The notes beneath the pieces were generated by a model, which was not told where the DNA came from, ran no database searches, and worked only from the letters and a program-made list of their open reading frames with translations. Made by a program: the position numbers and the translations under genes. Below are positions 33,793 to 43,118 of a stretch of DNA of 64,000 bases, in pieces (the stretch's first letter is position 1; each line of letters begins with the position of its first letter). The stretch is from positions 170,737 through 234,736 of the forward strand of contig NZ_KB907213.1 of the NCBI RefSeq assembly GCF_000381885.1, given 5' to 3'. This DNA is from Actinomadura atramentaria DSM 43919 (GTDB taxonomy: Bacteria > Actinomycetota > Actinomycetes > Streptosporangiales > Streptosporangiaceae).

Positions 33793-35301
33793 ATGCCCGA
33801 CGAGCCGCGCGTTCCCGTCCTCGATCCCGCTGTCGCCGCCGCCCTGGAGCGGGTGCGCGCCGCGTTCGCCGCGGCCGACTACACGGTGGGCGGGGTGCGC
33901 GGGCTGCTCGGCGCGGTGGCGGGCGGGGCGCTGGCGCGGGACGAGATCGTTCCGGCGTTGCGGGCCACCGGGGGCGGGTCGCCGCTGGAGGTCTTCACGC
34001 GGTTGTTCTGGTTGCAGGTGCCCGTTCCGGTGGACGCTGTTCCGGCGTGCGATCTCGCGGCGGCCGGGCTCGCCGTCGCGGACGGCGGGGAGCTGCGGCC
34101 GTTGCTGCACGTCGAGCCGCTGGAGTCGGTGACGGGTTCGGGGCATGCCGGATGGGTCGTTTCGGATCTCAAGGTGCGGCCCGGTTCCGGACGTCCGGTC
34201 TCGGCGGACCACGTGGTCGGGGCGGGCGGCGCGTCCGCGAGCCTGGCGCGGCTCGTCGTCCACAGTCCTGTGGACAACGTCCTCGATCTCGGGACGGGGT
34301 GCGGGGTGCAGGCGCTGCACGTCGCGGACCCGGCGGTCGGGCGGCGGCCGGGGCGGATCACCGCGACGGACGTGCATCCGCGCGCGCTGCGGCTCGCCGC
34401 GCTCAGCTTCGCGCTGTCGGGGCTGGCCGGGGTCGAGCTGGCGGAGGGGTCGCTGTTCGAGCCGGTGGAGGATCGGCGGTTCGATCTGATCGTGTCGAAC
34501 CCGCCGTTCGTCGTCGCGCCGCCTGGCGGGCAGCGCCGGACGTACCGGGAATCCGGTCTGCCGGGGGACGAGTTCTGTCGTCGGCTGGTGGTCTCCGCGC
34601 GCGACCGTTTGACGGACGGTGGGTACTGTCACCTGCTCGCGAACTGGCTGGATGTGGCCGGTGAAGGGTGGCGGGAGCGCGTCGGCGGGTGGGCGGCGGA
34701 GTCCGGGTGCGACGCGTGGATCGTGCAGCGGGACGTCCAGGACCCGGCGGAGTACGCGGAGCTGTGGCTGCGGGACTCGGTCGAGGCGGGCGCGCCCGGT
34801 TACGCGGAGCGGTACGAGGCGTGGCTGGCGGACTTCGAGCGGCGGAAGGTGGCCGGGATCGGGTTCGGGTGGATCACGCTGCGGCGGCGGGACGGGGGTG
34901 TTCCGGTGGTGCGCGTCGAGGAGTTGCGGCACGCGGTGGACGAGCCCGTGGGGGCGTATGTGGACGGCGTCCTGTCCGGTCTCGTGGCTGCTCCGGAGTT
35001 TTCCACAGGCTGGGGAAAACTTCGGCTCGCGGACGGCGTCGTGCAGGAGCAGGTCGGGCCGCCCGGCGCGGCCGATCCCGAGCGGATTCTGCTGCGGCAG
35101 ACGCGCGGACTGCGGCGCGTCGCGGGCGTCGGGACCGTCGAGGCGGCGCTGGCGGGCGTCTGCGACGGGACGCTGCCGCCGGAACCGCTCCTGGACGCCA
35201 TCGCGCAACTGCTCGCCCTGGACCCGTCCCAGGTCCGCGCCCACGCCGCCGCCGTCCTCCCGGAACTGATCGCGGACGGCTTCTTCACCGTCGTCCCGTA
35301 G
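33793..35301 (+). CDS. SAM-dependent methyltransferase (DUF7059/HemK-like)
   Basis: A 502-residue protein. The N-terminal about 130 residues form a helical DUF7059-type domain (FAAADYTVGGVRGLLGAVAG, EVFTRLFWLQVPVPV). The Rossmann methyltransferase domain has VLDLGTGCGVQALHV (SAM loop), ITATDVHPRALRLAALSFAL and the catalytic VSNPPFVVAP, the NPPF/Y motif of N-methyltransferases acting on amide or adenine nitrogen. A C-terminal 180-residue extension ends LPELIADGFFTVVP. It is probably a protein- or RNA-modifying enzyme in the PrmC/RlmG neighbourhood of the family. It starts 29 bases after the amidase gene. Confidence 0.85.
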   Translation: MPDEPRVPVLDPAVAAALERVRAAFAAADYTVGGVRGLLGAVAGGALARDEIVPALRATGGGSPLEVFTRLFWLQVPVPVDAVPACDLAAAGLAVADGGELRPLLHVEPLESVTGSGHAGWVVSDLKVRPGSGRPVSADHVVGAGGASASLARLVVHSPVDNVLDLGTGCGVQALHVADPAVGRRPGRITATDVHPRALRLAALSFALSGLAGVELAEGSLFEPVEDRRFDLIVSNPPFVVAPPGGQRRTYRESGLPGDEFCRRLVVSARDRLTDGGYCHLLANWLDVAGEGWRERVGGWAAESGCDAWIVQRDVQDPAEYAELWLRDSVEAGAPGYAERYEAWLADFERRKVAGIGFGWITLRRRDGGVPVVRVEELRHAVDEPVGAYVDGVLSGLVAAPEFSTGWGKLRLADGVVQEQVGPPGAADPERILLRQTRGLRRVAGVGTVEAALAGVCDGTLPPEPLLDAIAQLLALDPSQVRAHAAAVLPELIADGFFTVVP

Positions 35302-35478
35302 CCGCCCTCCGAAACCGGCCGGCGCGCGGTCGGGGTTCCGCTACGGCAGGCCGCTCACCAAGACCGGCGTGTACCGGTCGGTCGTGGTGCCGTCGCCGAA
35401 CCGTTCTCACCCCGCGCGGCGACCGTCCCATCGGCGGGGCGGCGGCAGTGGGGCTGGTCGCGTGGCCCTGTCGGGCTG

Positions 35479-36756
35479 TCAGCGGTCGGGGCGGAGGGCC
35501 GTGGCCATCGCGGCGGCGAGGGAGCGGCGTTTGGTGATCAGCACGGCGAAGCCCGCGGCGAGGTAGACGCCCGCCAGGACCAGGCGGGCCTGCTGGCCCG
35601 GTATCGCGAACTGGACGGCGAACAGCGCGAAGAGCAGCAGCGCCTCCCAGCGGCGGAACACCAGGTCGATGAGCAGGCCGAGGCCGAGGACGGTCTGCGC
35701 CGCCGTCAGCAGCACCTCCTCGGCCTGCCGCGCGTCCAGCGGCAGCGACCAGGCGCCGCCGCCCGCGCGGTAGGCGAACGGGAGTGTGCCGATCAGCAGC
35801 GTCCACTGGTTGACCTTGCTGGACAGCAGCGCGCCGATGCCGTCCGCGTCGCGGAGCCGCCACGCGTAGAGCGTCGCGACGATCAGCTCGGGCGCCTCCG
35901 ACGCGAGCGGCGCGAGCCACTGGACGAGCAGGAACCGGTCGATCCCCGCCGACGTCCCGAGGTGGACGAGCGACTCGGCGAACGGCTCCGCCGAAGCGAA
36001 CACCACCGCCGCGCCGAACGCGAACCCGGCCCACGTCGCGGCGCGGCGCGCGGGCGGCGGCAGCGCGGTCAGGTACGCGGGGACGCCCGCCGGCTCGGCC
36101 TCGTGGTCGGGTCCGCCGCGCGAGATCCGCACGATGTACGCGGCGTAGATCAGCAGCAGGGGGATCGTGACGTACCACCCGATCTCGTCGGCGAGCGGCG
36201 GGACGAACCCGAGCACCGCCGCGAGCGCGAGGAACCCGAGGTCGATGCGCTGCGCGGGCCGCAGCACGACATCCCGCCTCGCATGCCGCCCCCCGGAACG
36301 CCTGCCGATCCCACGACGCCCGGCGGCACGCGGGTCCGCGCCGACGCCGCCGCGTCTGGTGGCGCGGCGGGAGGCGGTCGCGAACGCCAGGACGACCGCC
36401 GCCCAGCCGACGCCGATGAGCAGGCGGTTCGCGCCCGTCATGTTCGCCGCCGCGTACGCGGTGTACTCCGGCCTGGACCCGGCGCGGTACGCGTAGTACA
36501 GGTCGACGGCGTACTCGGGCAGCACGGCGATCAACGCGAGCAGCGCCAGGGCGAGCGCGCCCGACATGTCGGCCCGCGCCGTCTCCGACGCCCACATCAG
36601 GACGACGGCCGCCGCCAGCACCCCGAGCCCGAAGACGACCAGCGCCCACCCCGCGGGCGGATGCGCGCCCGACAACCGCAGCGCCAACGCGGGCAGCGCC
36701 GCGACCACGGCCGCCCCGACGCGCACCCCCGCCGCCCGCCGCCCGATCATGTCCAT
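35479..36756 (-). CDS. Sodium/calcium exchanger family protein
   Basis: A 425-residue membrane protein with 10-11 helices. The two inverted alpha-repeats of cation/Ca2+ exchangers can be seen: IAVLPEYAVDLYYAYRAG with ANMTGANRLLIGVGW in the first half, and PLASEAPELIVATLYAWRL with LSSKVNQWTLLIGTLPFAYR in the second. The conserved acidic residues (PEY and SEAPE) that bind the cation are kept. A basic, low-complexity cytoplasmic loop (about 127-165) separates the halves. It exports Ca2+ or a related cation. ATG 36756 or 36750 is the start. Confidence 0.88.
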   Translation of the reverse strand: MDMIGRRAAGVRVGAAVVAALPALALRLSGAHPPAGWALVVFGLGVLAAAVVLMWASETARADMSGALALALLALIAVLPEYAVDLYYAYRAGSRPEYTAYAAANMTGANRLLIGVGWAAVVLAFATASRRATRRGGVGADPRAAGRRGIGRRSGGRHARRDVVLRPAQRIDLGFLALAAVLGFVPPLADEIGWYVTIPLLLIYAAYIVRISRGGPDHEAEPAGVPAYLTALPPPARRAATWAGFAFGAAVVFASAEPFAESLVHLGTSAGIDRFLLVQWLAPLASEAPELIVATLYAWRLRDADGIGALLSSKVNQWTLLIGTLPFAYRAGGGAWSLPLDARQAEEVLLTAAQTVLGLGLLIDLVFRRWEALLLFALFAVQFAIPGQQARLVLAGVYLAAGFAVLITKRRSLAAAMATALRPDR

Positions 36757-36889
36757 ACGCAGGACCGTCCCGCCGCGAACGCCCGCTCACACCCCCACCC
36801 GGTGCTTGATTCGCCTAGGGGCCGGCCAATTGACTGGCATCCCCGGCCAAGCCGCTCGCCTGGCGGCTCGCGGCTTACCCGGACCGCGT

Positions 36890-36968
36890 GCGAGTGCGGC
36901 ATCGCTCCGCGATCTGCCGGGCGGGGCTCGCCTTCGGCTCCGCCCCACCCGGCAGGTCACGCACTCGC
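36890..36968. repeat. Nested inverted repeat, likely terminator of pyrD
   Basis: Inner stem CTGCCGGGCGGGGC (36914-36927) pairs with GCCCCACCCGGCAG (36942-36955) with one G-T pair. Outer arms GCGAGTGC (36890-36897) and GCACTCGC (36961-36968) match perfectly. The 79-bp element lies about 100 bases beyond the pyrD stop on the minus strand and 134 before the exchanger start, so it probably ends the pyrD transcript. It is larger than a usual terminator. Confidence 0.6.
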
Positions 36969-37066
36969 GCTGTGGCGGAGATCGGCGGGTTCGGCGGGAG
37001 GCGGGGCTGGTAGTCCGGGCCTGGGGGGTGCGGTGTCGGGTGGGGCGGTGTGGCTGGGGGTTCCGG

Positions 37067-38137
37067 TCAGCGGCGGGCGTCGGTGAGGGTTTTGAAGGTG
37101 CTCGCGCGGAGGCGGCGGGAGAGGTCCTTGTGGATGCGGTGGGCCCAGAAGGGGCCGCCGTAGATCATGCCGGTGTAGCCCTGGACCAGGGTGGCGCCCG
37201 CGCGGACGCGTTCCCAGACGTCGTCGGCGGTTTCGACGCCGCCGACGGAGATCAGGGTGAGGCGGCCGCCGGTGCGGGCGCGGAGGCGGCGCAGGACGTC
37301 GAGCGAGCGGGCCTTCAGGGGCGCGCCGGAGAGGCCGCCGGTCTCGTCGGTGAGCGTCGCGGGCGAGCGCAGGCCGGTGCGGGAGACGGTGGTGTTGGTC
37401 GCGATGACGCCGTCCAGGCCGAGGTCGAGGGCGAGGTCGGCGACGGCGTCCACGTCCTCGTCGGCGAGGTCGGGCGCGATCTTCACCAGCAGCGGGACGT
37501 GCCGGTCGGTGACCTGGTCGGCGGCGGCGCGGACGGCCGACAGCAGCGGCCGCAGGTGCTCCACGGCCTGGAGGTTCCGCAGGCCCGGCGTGTTCGGCGA
37601 GCTGACGTTGACGACGAGGTAATCGGCGTGCGGCGCGAGCCGTCCGGCGCTCGCGACGTAGTCGGCGGCCGCGCGGTCCTCCGGGACGATCTTGGTCTTG
37701 CCGATGTTGACGCCGACGATCGTCCCCGGCCGCCGCCGCAGCAGCCGCCGCGCCGCGTCGATCGACCCCCGGTTGTTGAACCCCATCCGGTTGACGACCG
37801 CGCGGTCGGCCGTCAGCCGGAACAGCCGGGGCCGGGGGTTGCCCGGCTGGGCCTGCCCGGTCAGCGTGCCGATCTCGACGTGCCCGAACCCGAACGCGCC
37901 GAGCGCGTCGTAGGCGACGGCGTCCTTGTCGAACCCGGCGGCGAGCCCGAGCGGGCCGGGGAACTCCAGGCCGAGCGCGCGGACGCGCAGCGCCGGGTCG
38001 CGCGGGGCGAGCAGGCGGCGCAGCAGCGCGGTCGCGCCGGGCACCGCCTGGATCGCGCGGAGGCCGAGCAGCGTCCAGTGGTGGACGGGTTCGGCGGGGA
38101 CGTGGCGGATGACCAGTGCGTACAGGAGTCGATACAT
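37067..38137 (-). CDS. pyrD: Dihydroorotate dehydrogenase (quinone), class 2
   Basis: A 356-residue FMN enzyme oxidising dihydroorotate to orotate with a quinone, the fourth step of pyrimidine synthesis. The class-2 membrane-associating N-terminus ([20 protein letters not shown]) is present. Motifs are [30 protein letters not shown], the catalytic-Ser region [14 protein letters not shown], and C-terminal [20 protein letters not shown] and [12 protein letters not shown]. It is a single gene, upstream of no other pyr gene here. The start at 38137 is 35 bases from the stop of the membrane-repeat gene, so the two may be one transcript. Confidence 0.95.
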   Translation of the reverse strand: MYRLLYALVIRHVPAEPVHHWTLLGLRAIQAVPGATALLRRLLAPRDPALRVRALGLEFPGPLGLAAGFDKDAVAYDALGAFGFGHVEIGTLTGQAQPGNPRPRLFRLTADRAVVNRMGFNNRGSIDAARRLLRRRPGTIVGVNIGKTKIVPEDRAAADYVASAGRLAPHADYLVVNVSSPNTPGLRNLQAVEHLRPLLSAVRAAADQVTDRHVPLLVKIAPDLADEDVDAVADLALDLGLDGVIATNTTVSRTGLRSPATLTDETGGLSGAPLKARSLDVLRRLRARTGGRLTLISVGGVETADDVWERVRAGATLVQGYTGMIYGGPFWAHRIHKDLSRRLRASTFKTLTDARR

Positions 38138-38172
38138 CGCGCCCGATTATCCCAGTCGCGCCTGGGCGGCCG

Positions 38173-39072
38173 TCACCCCGCCCGGAACGCGCGGCGGATC
38201 TGGGCGCGGACCTCGCGTCCGGCGGCGCGGATCGGGTCGATGTAGGTGACGCGGACCCAGCGCGCGGGCCGCGTGACGCACGTCCGCCAGACGGCGCGGA
38301 CGCCGTGGCCGGCGGGCCGGAGGAAGGCCCGGTACGCGAACCGGCACGGCGCGGCGATGAGCACGCGGCCGAGGAACGCCAGGAAACGTCCGGCGGCGAA
38401 CCACGTCCAGCGGACGGCGTGCCCGAGCGGGCGCAGGATCGCGCGGTACAGCCAGCGGCACGGGGTGACGATGAGGAACGCCAGGAAACGTCCCGCCGCG
38501 AACCACGTCCAGCGGACCGCGTGCCCCAGCGGGCGCAGGATGGCCGCGTACAGCCAGCGGCACGGGACCACCAGGAGCAGATACAGCAGCCGACCGGCCG
38601 CGGACCACGACCAGGCGAGCGCCAGCCCGAGCGGTCGCAGCACGTACCGGTAGAGCCCGATCAGCGGCACGACGAGCACGTACGCCAGCCCCAGCAGCAG
38701 CGGCCGCAGCGCGTACCGCCACAGCAGCGACGCGGGCAGCGCCACCAGGTACTTCCACGCCCAGGCGGCGGCGAGCGCGAGGCCCGTCAGCAGCATCCCG
38801 AACGGCCACCACAGCAGCCGCAGGAGCAGTAGCAGGAAACGTCCGAACGGCGCGAGCACGTGCGTCCACAGGGCGCGCGCGAGCCGGGCGATCCCGCGCC
38901 CGATCCACAGGACCGGCATGACGACGACGGCCGCGAGCACCCAGCCGACGCCCTTGGCGACGAGCACGACGAGTTCCCACAGCAGCCGCAGCGGCACGAA
39001 GACGATCAGCGCCGGAACGCGAATCCACGCCGCGACCTGCGGTTCCGGCCTGGGGGGAGGGAGGTGGTTCAC
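38173..39072 (-). CDS. Membrane protein made of 34-residue tandem repeats
   Basis: A 299-residue, very Trp/Arg/Leu-rich protein. At least four copies of a 34-residue unit are visible, typified by PCRWLYAAILRPLGHAVRWT and WFAAGRFLAFL. Two copies are almost identical (DNA period 102 bp, units starting at 38371 and 38473); flanking copies diverge (YRYVLRPLGLALAWSWSAAG, FAYRAFLRPAGHGVRAVWRT). Each unit has a hydrophobic stretch flanked by Arg and could be a membrane-embedded or interfacial helix pair. The N-terminus has two clear helices (LIVFVPLRLLWELVVLVAKG). It has no known domain. It is probably co-transcribed with pyrD. Confidence 0.72.
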   Translation of the reverse strand: MNHLPPPRPEPQVAAWIRVPALIVFVPLRLLWELVVLVAKGVGWVLAAVVVMPVLWIGRGIARLARALWTHVLAPFGRFLLLLLRLLWWPFGMLLTGLALAAAWAWKYLVALPASLLWRYALRPLLLGLAYVLVVPLIGLYRYVLRPLGLALAWSWSAAGRLLYLLLVVPCRWLYAAILRPLGHAVRWTWFAAGRFLAFLIVTPCRWLYRAILRPLGHAVRWTWFAAGRFLAFLGRVLIAAPCRFAYRAFLRPAGHGVRAVWRTCVTRPARWVRVTYIDPIRAAGREVRAQIRRAFRAG

Positions 39073-39176
39073 ATGCCGTCCTCAAAGACGCCCGAGCGTT
39101 GATTGCACCACGCCGCGAACCGGGAGCGCACCCCTGAAAGCGGCGGTAATGGGACGCGCGGGCGCGCCGGACGGAT

Positions 39177-39674
39177 TCACCGCCCCTCGGCGACGGCCTG
39201 TTCGTACGCGGCCCGGAGGCGTTCGGACGCGCGCGGCCGGTCCGGGTCGGAGCGCGGAATGCCGAGGTGTGTTTCCCGGAGTTCGTCCATGAGATCGGCC
39301 CAGAGCTCCGGCCCGCCCTGTTCCAGGAGTTCCGCGCGGACGCTCAGCTCGCGGGTCGTCGTCCGGTGCCGCAGCCCCCAGGAGCCGAGCGCCGCCATGA
39401 TCGGGACGGTCTGGACGCCCGCCTCGGTGAGCGTGTAGGCGCCGCGCCGCCCGCGCCCGGCGTCGTGGCGGGTGAGCAGGCCGCCCGCGACGAGCGCCTT
39501 GAGGCGGCTGCTGAGGATGTTGGACGCGATGCCCTCTTCCGAGTGGGCGAGCAGGTCGCGGAAGTGCCGCCGCCCGCCGAAGATCACGTCGCGCAGCACG
39601 ATGAGGCTCCACCGGTCGCCGAGGGCCTCGACCGTGGCGTTGATGGGGCAGCCCGACCGGGGCTCGTCGCGCAT
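39177..39674 (-). CDS. HxlR-family transcriptional regulator
   Basis: A 165-residue regulator. It begins RDEPRSGCPINATVEALGDR, in which the Cys is typical of HxlR proteins that sense aldehydes or oxidants, followed by WSLIVLRDVIFGGRRHFRDL, the winged helix NILSSRLKALVAGGLLTRHD and a C-terminal dimer helix. ATG 39674 is preferred over the longer frame because of the family start. It is divergent from a dihydrofolate-reductase-like gene, with two matching operator-like sites between them. It likely represses that gene and itself. Confidence 0.9.
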   Translation of the reverse strand: MRDEPRSGCPINATVEALGDRWSLIVLRDVIFGGRRHFRDLLAHSEEGIASNILSSRLKALVAGGLLTRHDAGRGRRGAYTLTEAGVQTVPIMAALGSWGLRHRTTTRELSVRAELLEQGGPELWADLMDELRETHLGIPRSDPDRPRASERLRAAYEQAVAEGR

Positions 39675-39702
39675 CGCCGTCCTTCTCCCGCCCGCCCGGT
39701 GA

Positions 39703-39758
39703 TTGCAATCCGCAAGTGGGTACCCTACGCTCGCCGGATAACTGCTTGCAAACCGCAA
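39703..39758. promoter_or_regulatory. Two TTGCAA-n-CCGCAA sites, likely HxlR operators
   Basis: TTGCAATCCGCAA (39703-39715) and TTGCAAACCGCAA (39746-39758) differ at one base, lie 43 bp apart (about four helical turns), and each has TTGC...GCAA symmetry. One is next to each start of the divergent pair. Autoregulation by the HxlR protein is inferred. Confidence 0.68.
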
Positions 39759-39775
39759 CCACTCTGGAGGAAGCC

Positions 39776-40423
39776 ATGTCCCGCGTCCGGGTCCACAACT
39801 TCTCCGTCTCGCTCGACGGCTACGCCACCGGCGAGGGGCAGAGCCTCGAACAGCCCTTCGGCCACGCGGGCACGCGCCTGGTCCAATGGGCGCTGCCCAC
39901 CCGCACGTTCCGCGCGATCCACGGCGAGGAGGGCGGTTCCAGCGGGGTGGACGAGGCCGTCGCCGGTTCGTGGCAGACCGGGATCGGCGCGGAGATCATG
40001 GGCCGCAACAAGTTCGGCCCGCAGCGCGGCCCGTGGGCGGACGAGGAATGGAAGGGCTGGTGGGGCGCGAACCCGGTTTTCCACACCCCGGTCTTCGTGT
40101 TGACGCACCACCCGCGCCCCACGCTGGAGATGGAGGGCGGGACGACGTTCCACTTCATCGACGCGACGCCGAAGGAGGCCCTGGCGCAGGCGCGCGAGGC
40201 GGCGGGCGGCCTGGACGTCCGGATCGGCGGCGGCCCGACCACCGTCCGCCAGTTCCTCGCCGACGACCTCGTCGACTACCTCCACGTCGCGGTCATGCCG
40301 ATCGTCCTCGGCCGGGGCGTCCGGCTGTGGGACGGCCTCGAAGGGCTGGAGGAGCGCTTCCCGGAGTTCGAGTCGGTGACGTCGCCGAGCGGCGTCACGC
40401 ACCTGCTGTTCAGCCGGCCGTAG
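39776..40423 (+). CDS. Dihydrofolate-reductase-family (RibD C-terminal) protein
   Basis: A 215-residue NAD(P)H-dependent reductase-like protein of the RibD/DHFR type, not the folate enzyme. VRVHNFSVSLDGYATGEGQS is the N-terminal strand. EIMGRNKFGPQRGP, PVFVLTHHPRP and DVRIGGGPTTVRQFLADDL follow, with LHVAVMPIVLGRGVRLWDGL near the end. ATG 39776 follows TGGAGGAAG. It is controlled probably by the divergent HxlR gene. The 3' end overlaps the end of the convergent kinase gene by 14 bases. Substrate unknown. Confidence 0.88.
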   Translation: MSRVRVHNFSVSLDGYATGEGQSLEQPFGHAGTRLVQWALPTRTFRAIHGEEGGSSGVDEAVAGSWQTGIGAEIMGRNKFGPQRGPWADEEWKGWWGANPVFHTPVFVLTHHPRPTLEMEGGTTFHFIDATPKEALAQAREAAGGLDVRIGGGPTTVRQFLADDLVDYLHVAVMPIVLGRGVRLWDGLEGLEERFPEFESVTSPSGVTHLLFSRP

Positions 40424-41933
40424 GCACGCCCCGGATCGGGGACTCGGCGTTCTCCGGCTCGTCGTCCAGGAAGCCGTCGAGCTGGCGCGCGAACTGGCGG
40501 GCCAGGTCCGCCGCGACCGCCTTCCCGTCCGTGCCCAGGATGACGGCGTCGTCGGTGTACGAGTAGTGCGCGGAGACGACGAGGTTGTCGTGCCGGAACC
40601 AGACCGTCGTCGCGTTGGTGACGCTGTCCTTCCCGCGCTTCTCGTCGGCGGTCATCTGCATGGCCTCGTCGCCGATCTGGTCGTTCTCGACGCGGCTGGT
40701 CGTCTCGTCGGCGTACGGGCTGCGACCGGGCTTGATCTTGGCCATCTCCGCGGCGGCGGCCGCGTCGTCGTCGTACAGCTTCGCGCCGACGACGAGCGAG
40801 AGCGTGCCGCGTTCGCTCTTCCAGCCGCAGTTCGCCTCGCGGCTGTTGTTGGCGCTGTCCACACCCAGCTCGGAGGCCGTCAGCTCCTTCCAGCCGCGCA
40901 TCCGGTTGCGCGCCATGTAGTCGCAGAAGTCCGGCATCCGGGCGTACAGCGTCGGGCTCGGGGACGCGGTCGGGCGCGGCTCGCCGGGCGAGCCGTCCCG
41001 GACGGCCGCGTAGACGGCGGTGGCCGCGAGCACGAGCGCCAGCGCCGCGCCGCCCGCGACGGCCGCCCGCCGGAGGTTCCCGCGCGGGGCCGGGCGGAGC
41101 GCGGGCGGCATGGTCCGGGTCGGCCCGGTGTCCTCGCCGTTCAGCGCGCGCCGGGCGCGCTCGTGGTCCCACCGGTGCGCGGGGTCCTTCACCATCAGCC
41201 CGGCGATGACCGGACCGAGCGGCCCGGCCTTCGCCAGATCAGGGTCGTCGCCCAGCATGAGGCGGCCGAGGTGCGGTTCCAGGCCCTCGTCGGCGCGGTA
41301 CGCGCGTTTGCCGACCGCCGCGTAGTAGAGCGTCGCGCCGAGCGACCACAGGTCCGATTCGGGGCCGGTCGTCCCGGACGAGAACCGCTCGGGCGCGATG
41401 TAGCCGAGCGAGCCGACGACCAGGCCCGTCCGCGTCAGGGTGTGGGTGGCGTCGGTCATCGCGGCGATGCCGAAGTCCGCGAGGACGACGCCGCCGCTGT
41501 CGGCGAGCAGCACGTTCGCGGGTTTGACGTCCCGGTGGACGATGCCCTGGGCGTGCGCGGCCCGCAGCGCGTCCAGCAGCGCGAGGCCCAGCGCGCGGAC
41601 GCGCTCGGGCGGCAGCGGCACGTCCGCGTCCTGGAGCGAGGTGCCCTGGACGTACTGCATGACCAGGTAGACGTCGGGTTCCTCGACGACGTCGTGGACC
41701 GCGACGATGTTGGGGTGGTCCAGCGCCGCGACCGCGCGGGCTTCGCGCAGGAACCGCCGCCGCGTCGCCGCGCGCTCGTCGTCCCCGACGTCCTGCGGGA
41801 GCGTCAGCTCCTTGATCGCGACGTTGCGGTTCAGGCGCTCGTCCCACGCCTTCCAGACCACCCCCGTCCCGCCGCGCCCGAGTTCCCCGACGACCCTGTA
41901 CCGACCAGCGATCATGCGCGCCATGCGGAGCAT
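40410..41933 (-). CDS. Transmembrane Ser/Thr protein kinase (PknB-like)
   Basis: A 507-residue kinase with all catalytic motifs: Gly loop LGRGGTGVVWKAWD, NVAIKELTL (ATP Lys), GIVHRDVKPANVLLADSG (catalytic Asp), LADFGIAAM (DFG), and the GSLGYIAPERF activation segment. A juxtamembrane linker (TGPTRTMPPALRP) may be autophosphorylated. A membrane helix (about 290-312) and an outside domain (YARMPDFCDYMARNRMRGWK, CGWKSERGTLSLVVGAKLY) follow. The start may be ATG 41933, 41924 or 41915; no ribosome binding site is seen, so a leaderless start is possible. Confidence 0.92.
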   Translation of the reverse strand: MLRMARMIAGRYRVVGELGRGGTGVVWKAWDERLNRNVAIKELTLPQDVGDDERAATRRRFLREARAVAALDHPNIVAVHDVVEEPDVYLVMQYVQGTSLQDADVPLPPERVRALGLALLDALRAAHAQGIVHRDVKPANVLLADSGGVVLADFGIAAMTDATHTLTRTGLVVGSLGYIAPERFSSGTTGPESDLWSLGATLYYAAVGKRAYRADEGLEPHLGRLMLGDDPDLAKAGPLGPVIAGLMVKDPAHRWDHERARRALNGEDTGPTRTMPPALRPAPRGNLRRAAVAGGAALALVLAATAVYAAVRDGSPGEPRPTASPSPTLYARMPDFCDYMARNRMRGWKELTASELGVDSANNSREANCGWKSERGTLSLVVGAKLYDDDAAAAAEMAKIKPGRSPYADETTSRVENDQIGDEAMQMTADEKRGKDSVTNATTVWFRHDNLVVSAHYSYTDDAVILGTDGKAVAADLARQFARQLDGFLDDEPENAESPIRGVPTAG

Positions 41934-41969
41934 CGTAGGTCAGGGGTACAGGGCCGTCTGTAGGACGTT

Positions 41970-43118
41970 TCAGCGCAGCTTGTGGAAGAACTCGCGGACG
42001 TCGTCCACGAGCAGGTCCGGGGCGTCGTACGCCGACCAGTGGCTGCCCCGGTCGAACTCGCTCCAGTGGACGATGTTCGCGTGGTCGCGCTCGGCGAACC
42101 TCCGGATCGGCCGGAAGTCGTACGCGAACGACGCCAGCCCGATCGGGACCGTCGTCGGCTCGGCGGCGGGCTCGGTCAGCCCGCACTCGTAGTAGAACCG
42201 CGCCGACGAGGCGGACGTGTTCGTGAACCAGTAGAGCGCGACGTTCGCCAGCACGTCGTCCGGGCTCAGCGCGCCGCCGAGCAGCTGCCCGCTCCACGCG
42301 AGCTGCCCGACCGGCGAGTCGGACAGGGCGTGCGCGAGCGTCTGCGGCTGCGCCGCCTGGATCTTGTCGTGGACGGCGTGGGAGACGAAGCCCTGCAAGA
42401 ACTCCAGGTAGGCCAGCTCGTCGGGCGTCAGGCCCGCGAACTCGGCCGGGTCGCCCGAGGGGAACGAGAAGATCTGGTTCACGTGGACGCCGATCACCCG
42501 CCCGGGGTCCACGCGGCCGACGACGGGCGAGACGATCGCCCCCGCGTCGTTGCCGTGGACGCCGTACCGGTCGTAGCCGAGGCGCGCCATCAGCTCGGCC
42601 CACGCCCGCGCGACGCGGTACTCGTTCCAGCCCTTCTCCCGCGTCGGCCCGGACAGCCCGAAGCCGGGGATCGTCGGGACGACGACGTGGAACGCGTCCG
42701 CCGGGTCGTCGCCGTGCGCGCGCGGGTCGGTGAGCCGGTCGACGAGGCCCAGGTACTCGAAGGAGCTGCTCGGCCAGCCGTGCGTCAGCAGCAGCGGGAC
42801 GGCGTCGGGCTCGGGGGAGCGGACGTGCAGGAAGTGGACGTTCTGCCCGTCGATCTCGGTCGTGAACTGCGGGTACCGGTTGAGCCGGTCCTCCTGGGCG
42901 CGCCAGTCGAACTTCGTCAGCCAGTGGTCGGTCAGCGCCCGCACGAACGACCGGGGAACTCCGTACTCCCAGCCGGGTTGGATCGGTCCACGCCGGACGC
43001 CGTCGGTGATCTCGGCCTCCGGCAGCTCGTCGGCCCAGCGGACGCGGGCGAGGCGGTCGCGCAGGTCGTCCAGCTCGGCGTCCGGGATCGAGAGGCGGAA
43101 CGGTTCGATGGTGCTCAT
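41970..43118 (-). CDS. Epoxide hydrolase family alpha/beta hydrolase
   Basis: A 382-residue enzyme of the EHN type. It has an N-terminal lid (PFRLSIPDAELDDLRDRLAR, WADELPEAEITDGV), a hydrolase core with LLLTHGWPSSSFEYLGLVDR (oxyanion HGWP), VPTIPGFGLSGPT, the nucleophile Asp in VHGNDAGAIVSPVVG, and a late His in FDRGSHWSAYDAPDLLV. Such enzymes open epoxides of juvenile-hormone-like or aromatic substrates; the natural substrate is unknown. ATG 43118 has GGAGGG upstream. It follows the kinase operonically only by orientation; their promoters appear separate. Confidence 0.9.
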   Translation of the reverse strand: MSTIEPFRLSIPDAELDDLRDRLARVRWADELPEAEITDGVRRGPIQPGWEYGVPRSFVRALTDHWLTKFDWRAQEDRLNRYPQFTTEIDGQNVHFLHVRSPEPDAVPLLLTHGWPSSSFEYLGLVDRLTDPRAHGDDPADAFHVVVPTIPGFGLSGPTREKGWNEYRVARAWAELMARLGYDRYGVHGNDAGAIVSPVVGRVDPGRVIGVHVNQIFSFPSGDPAEFAGLTPDELAYLEFLQGFVSHAVHDKIQAAQPQTLAHALSDSPVGQLAWSGQLLGGALSPDDVLANVALYWFTNTSASSARFYYECGLTEPAAEPTTVPIGLASFAYDFRPIRRFAERDHANIVHWSEFDRGSHWSAYDAPDLLVDDVREFFHKLR

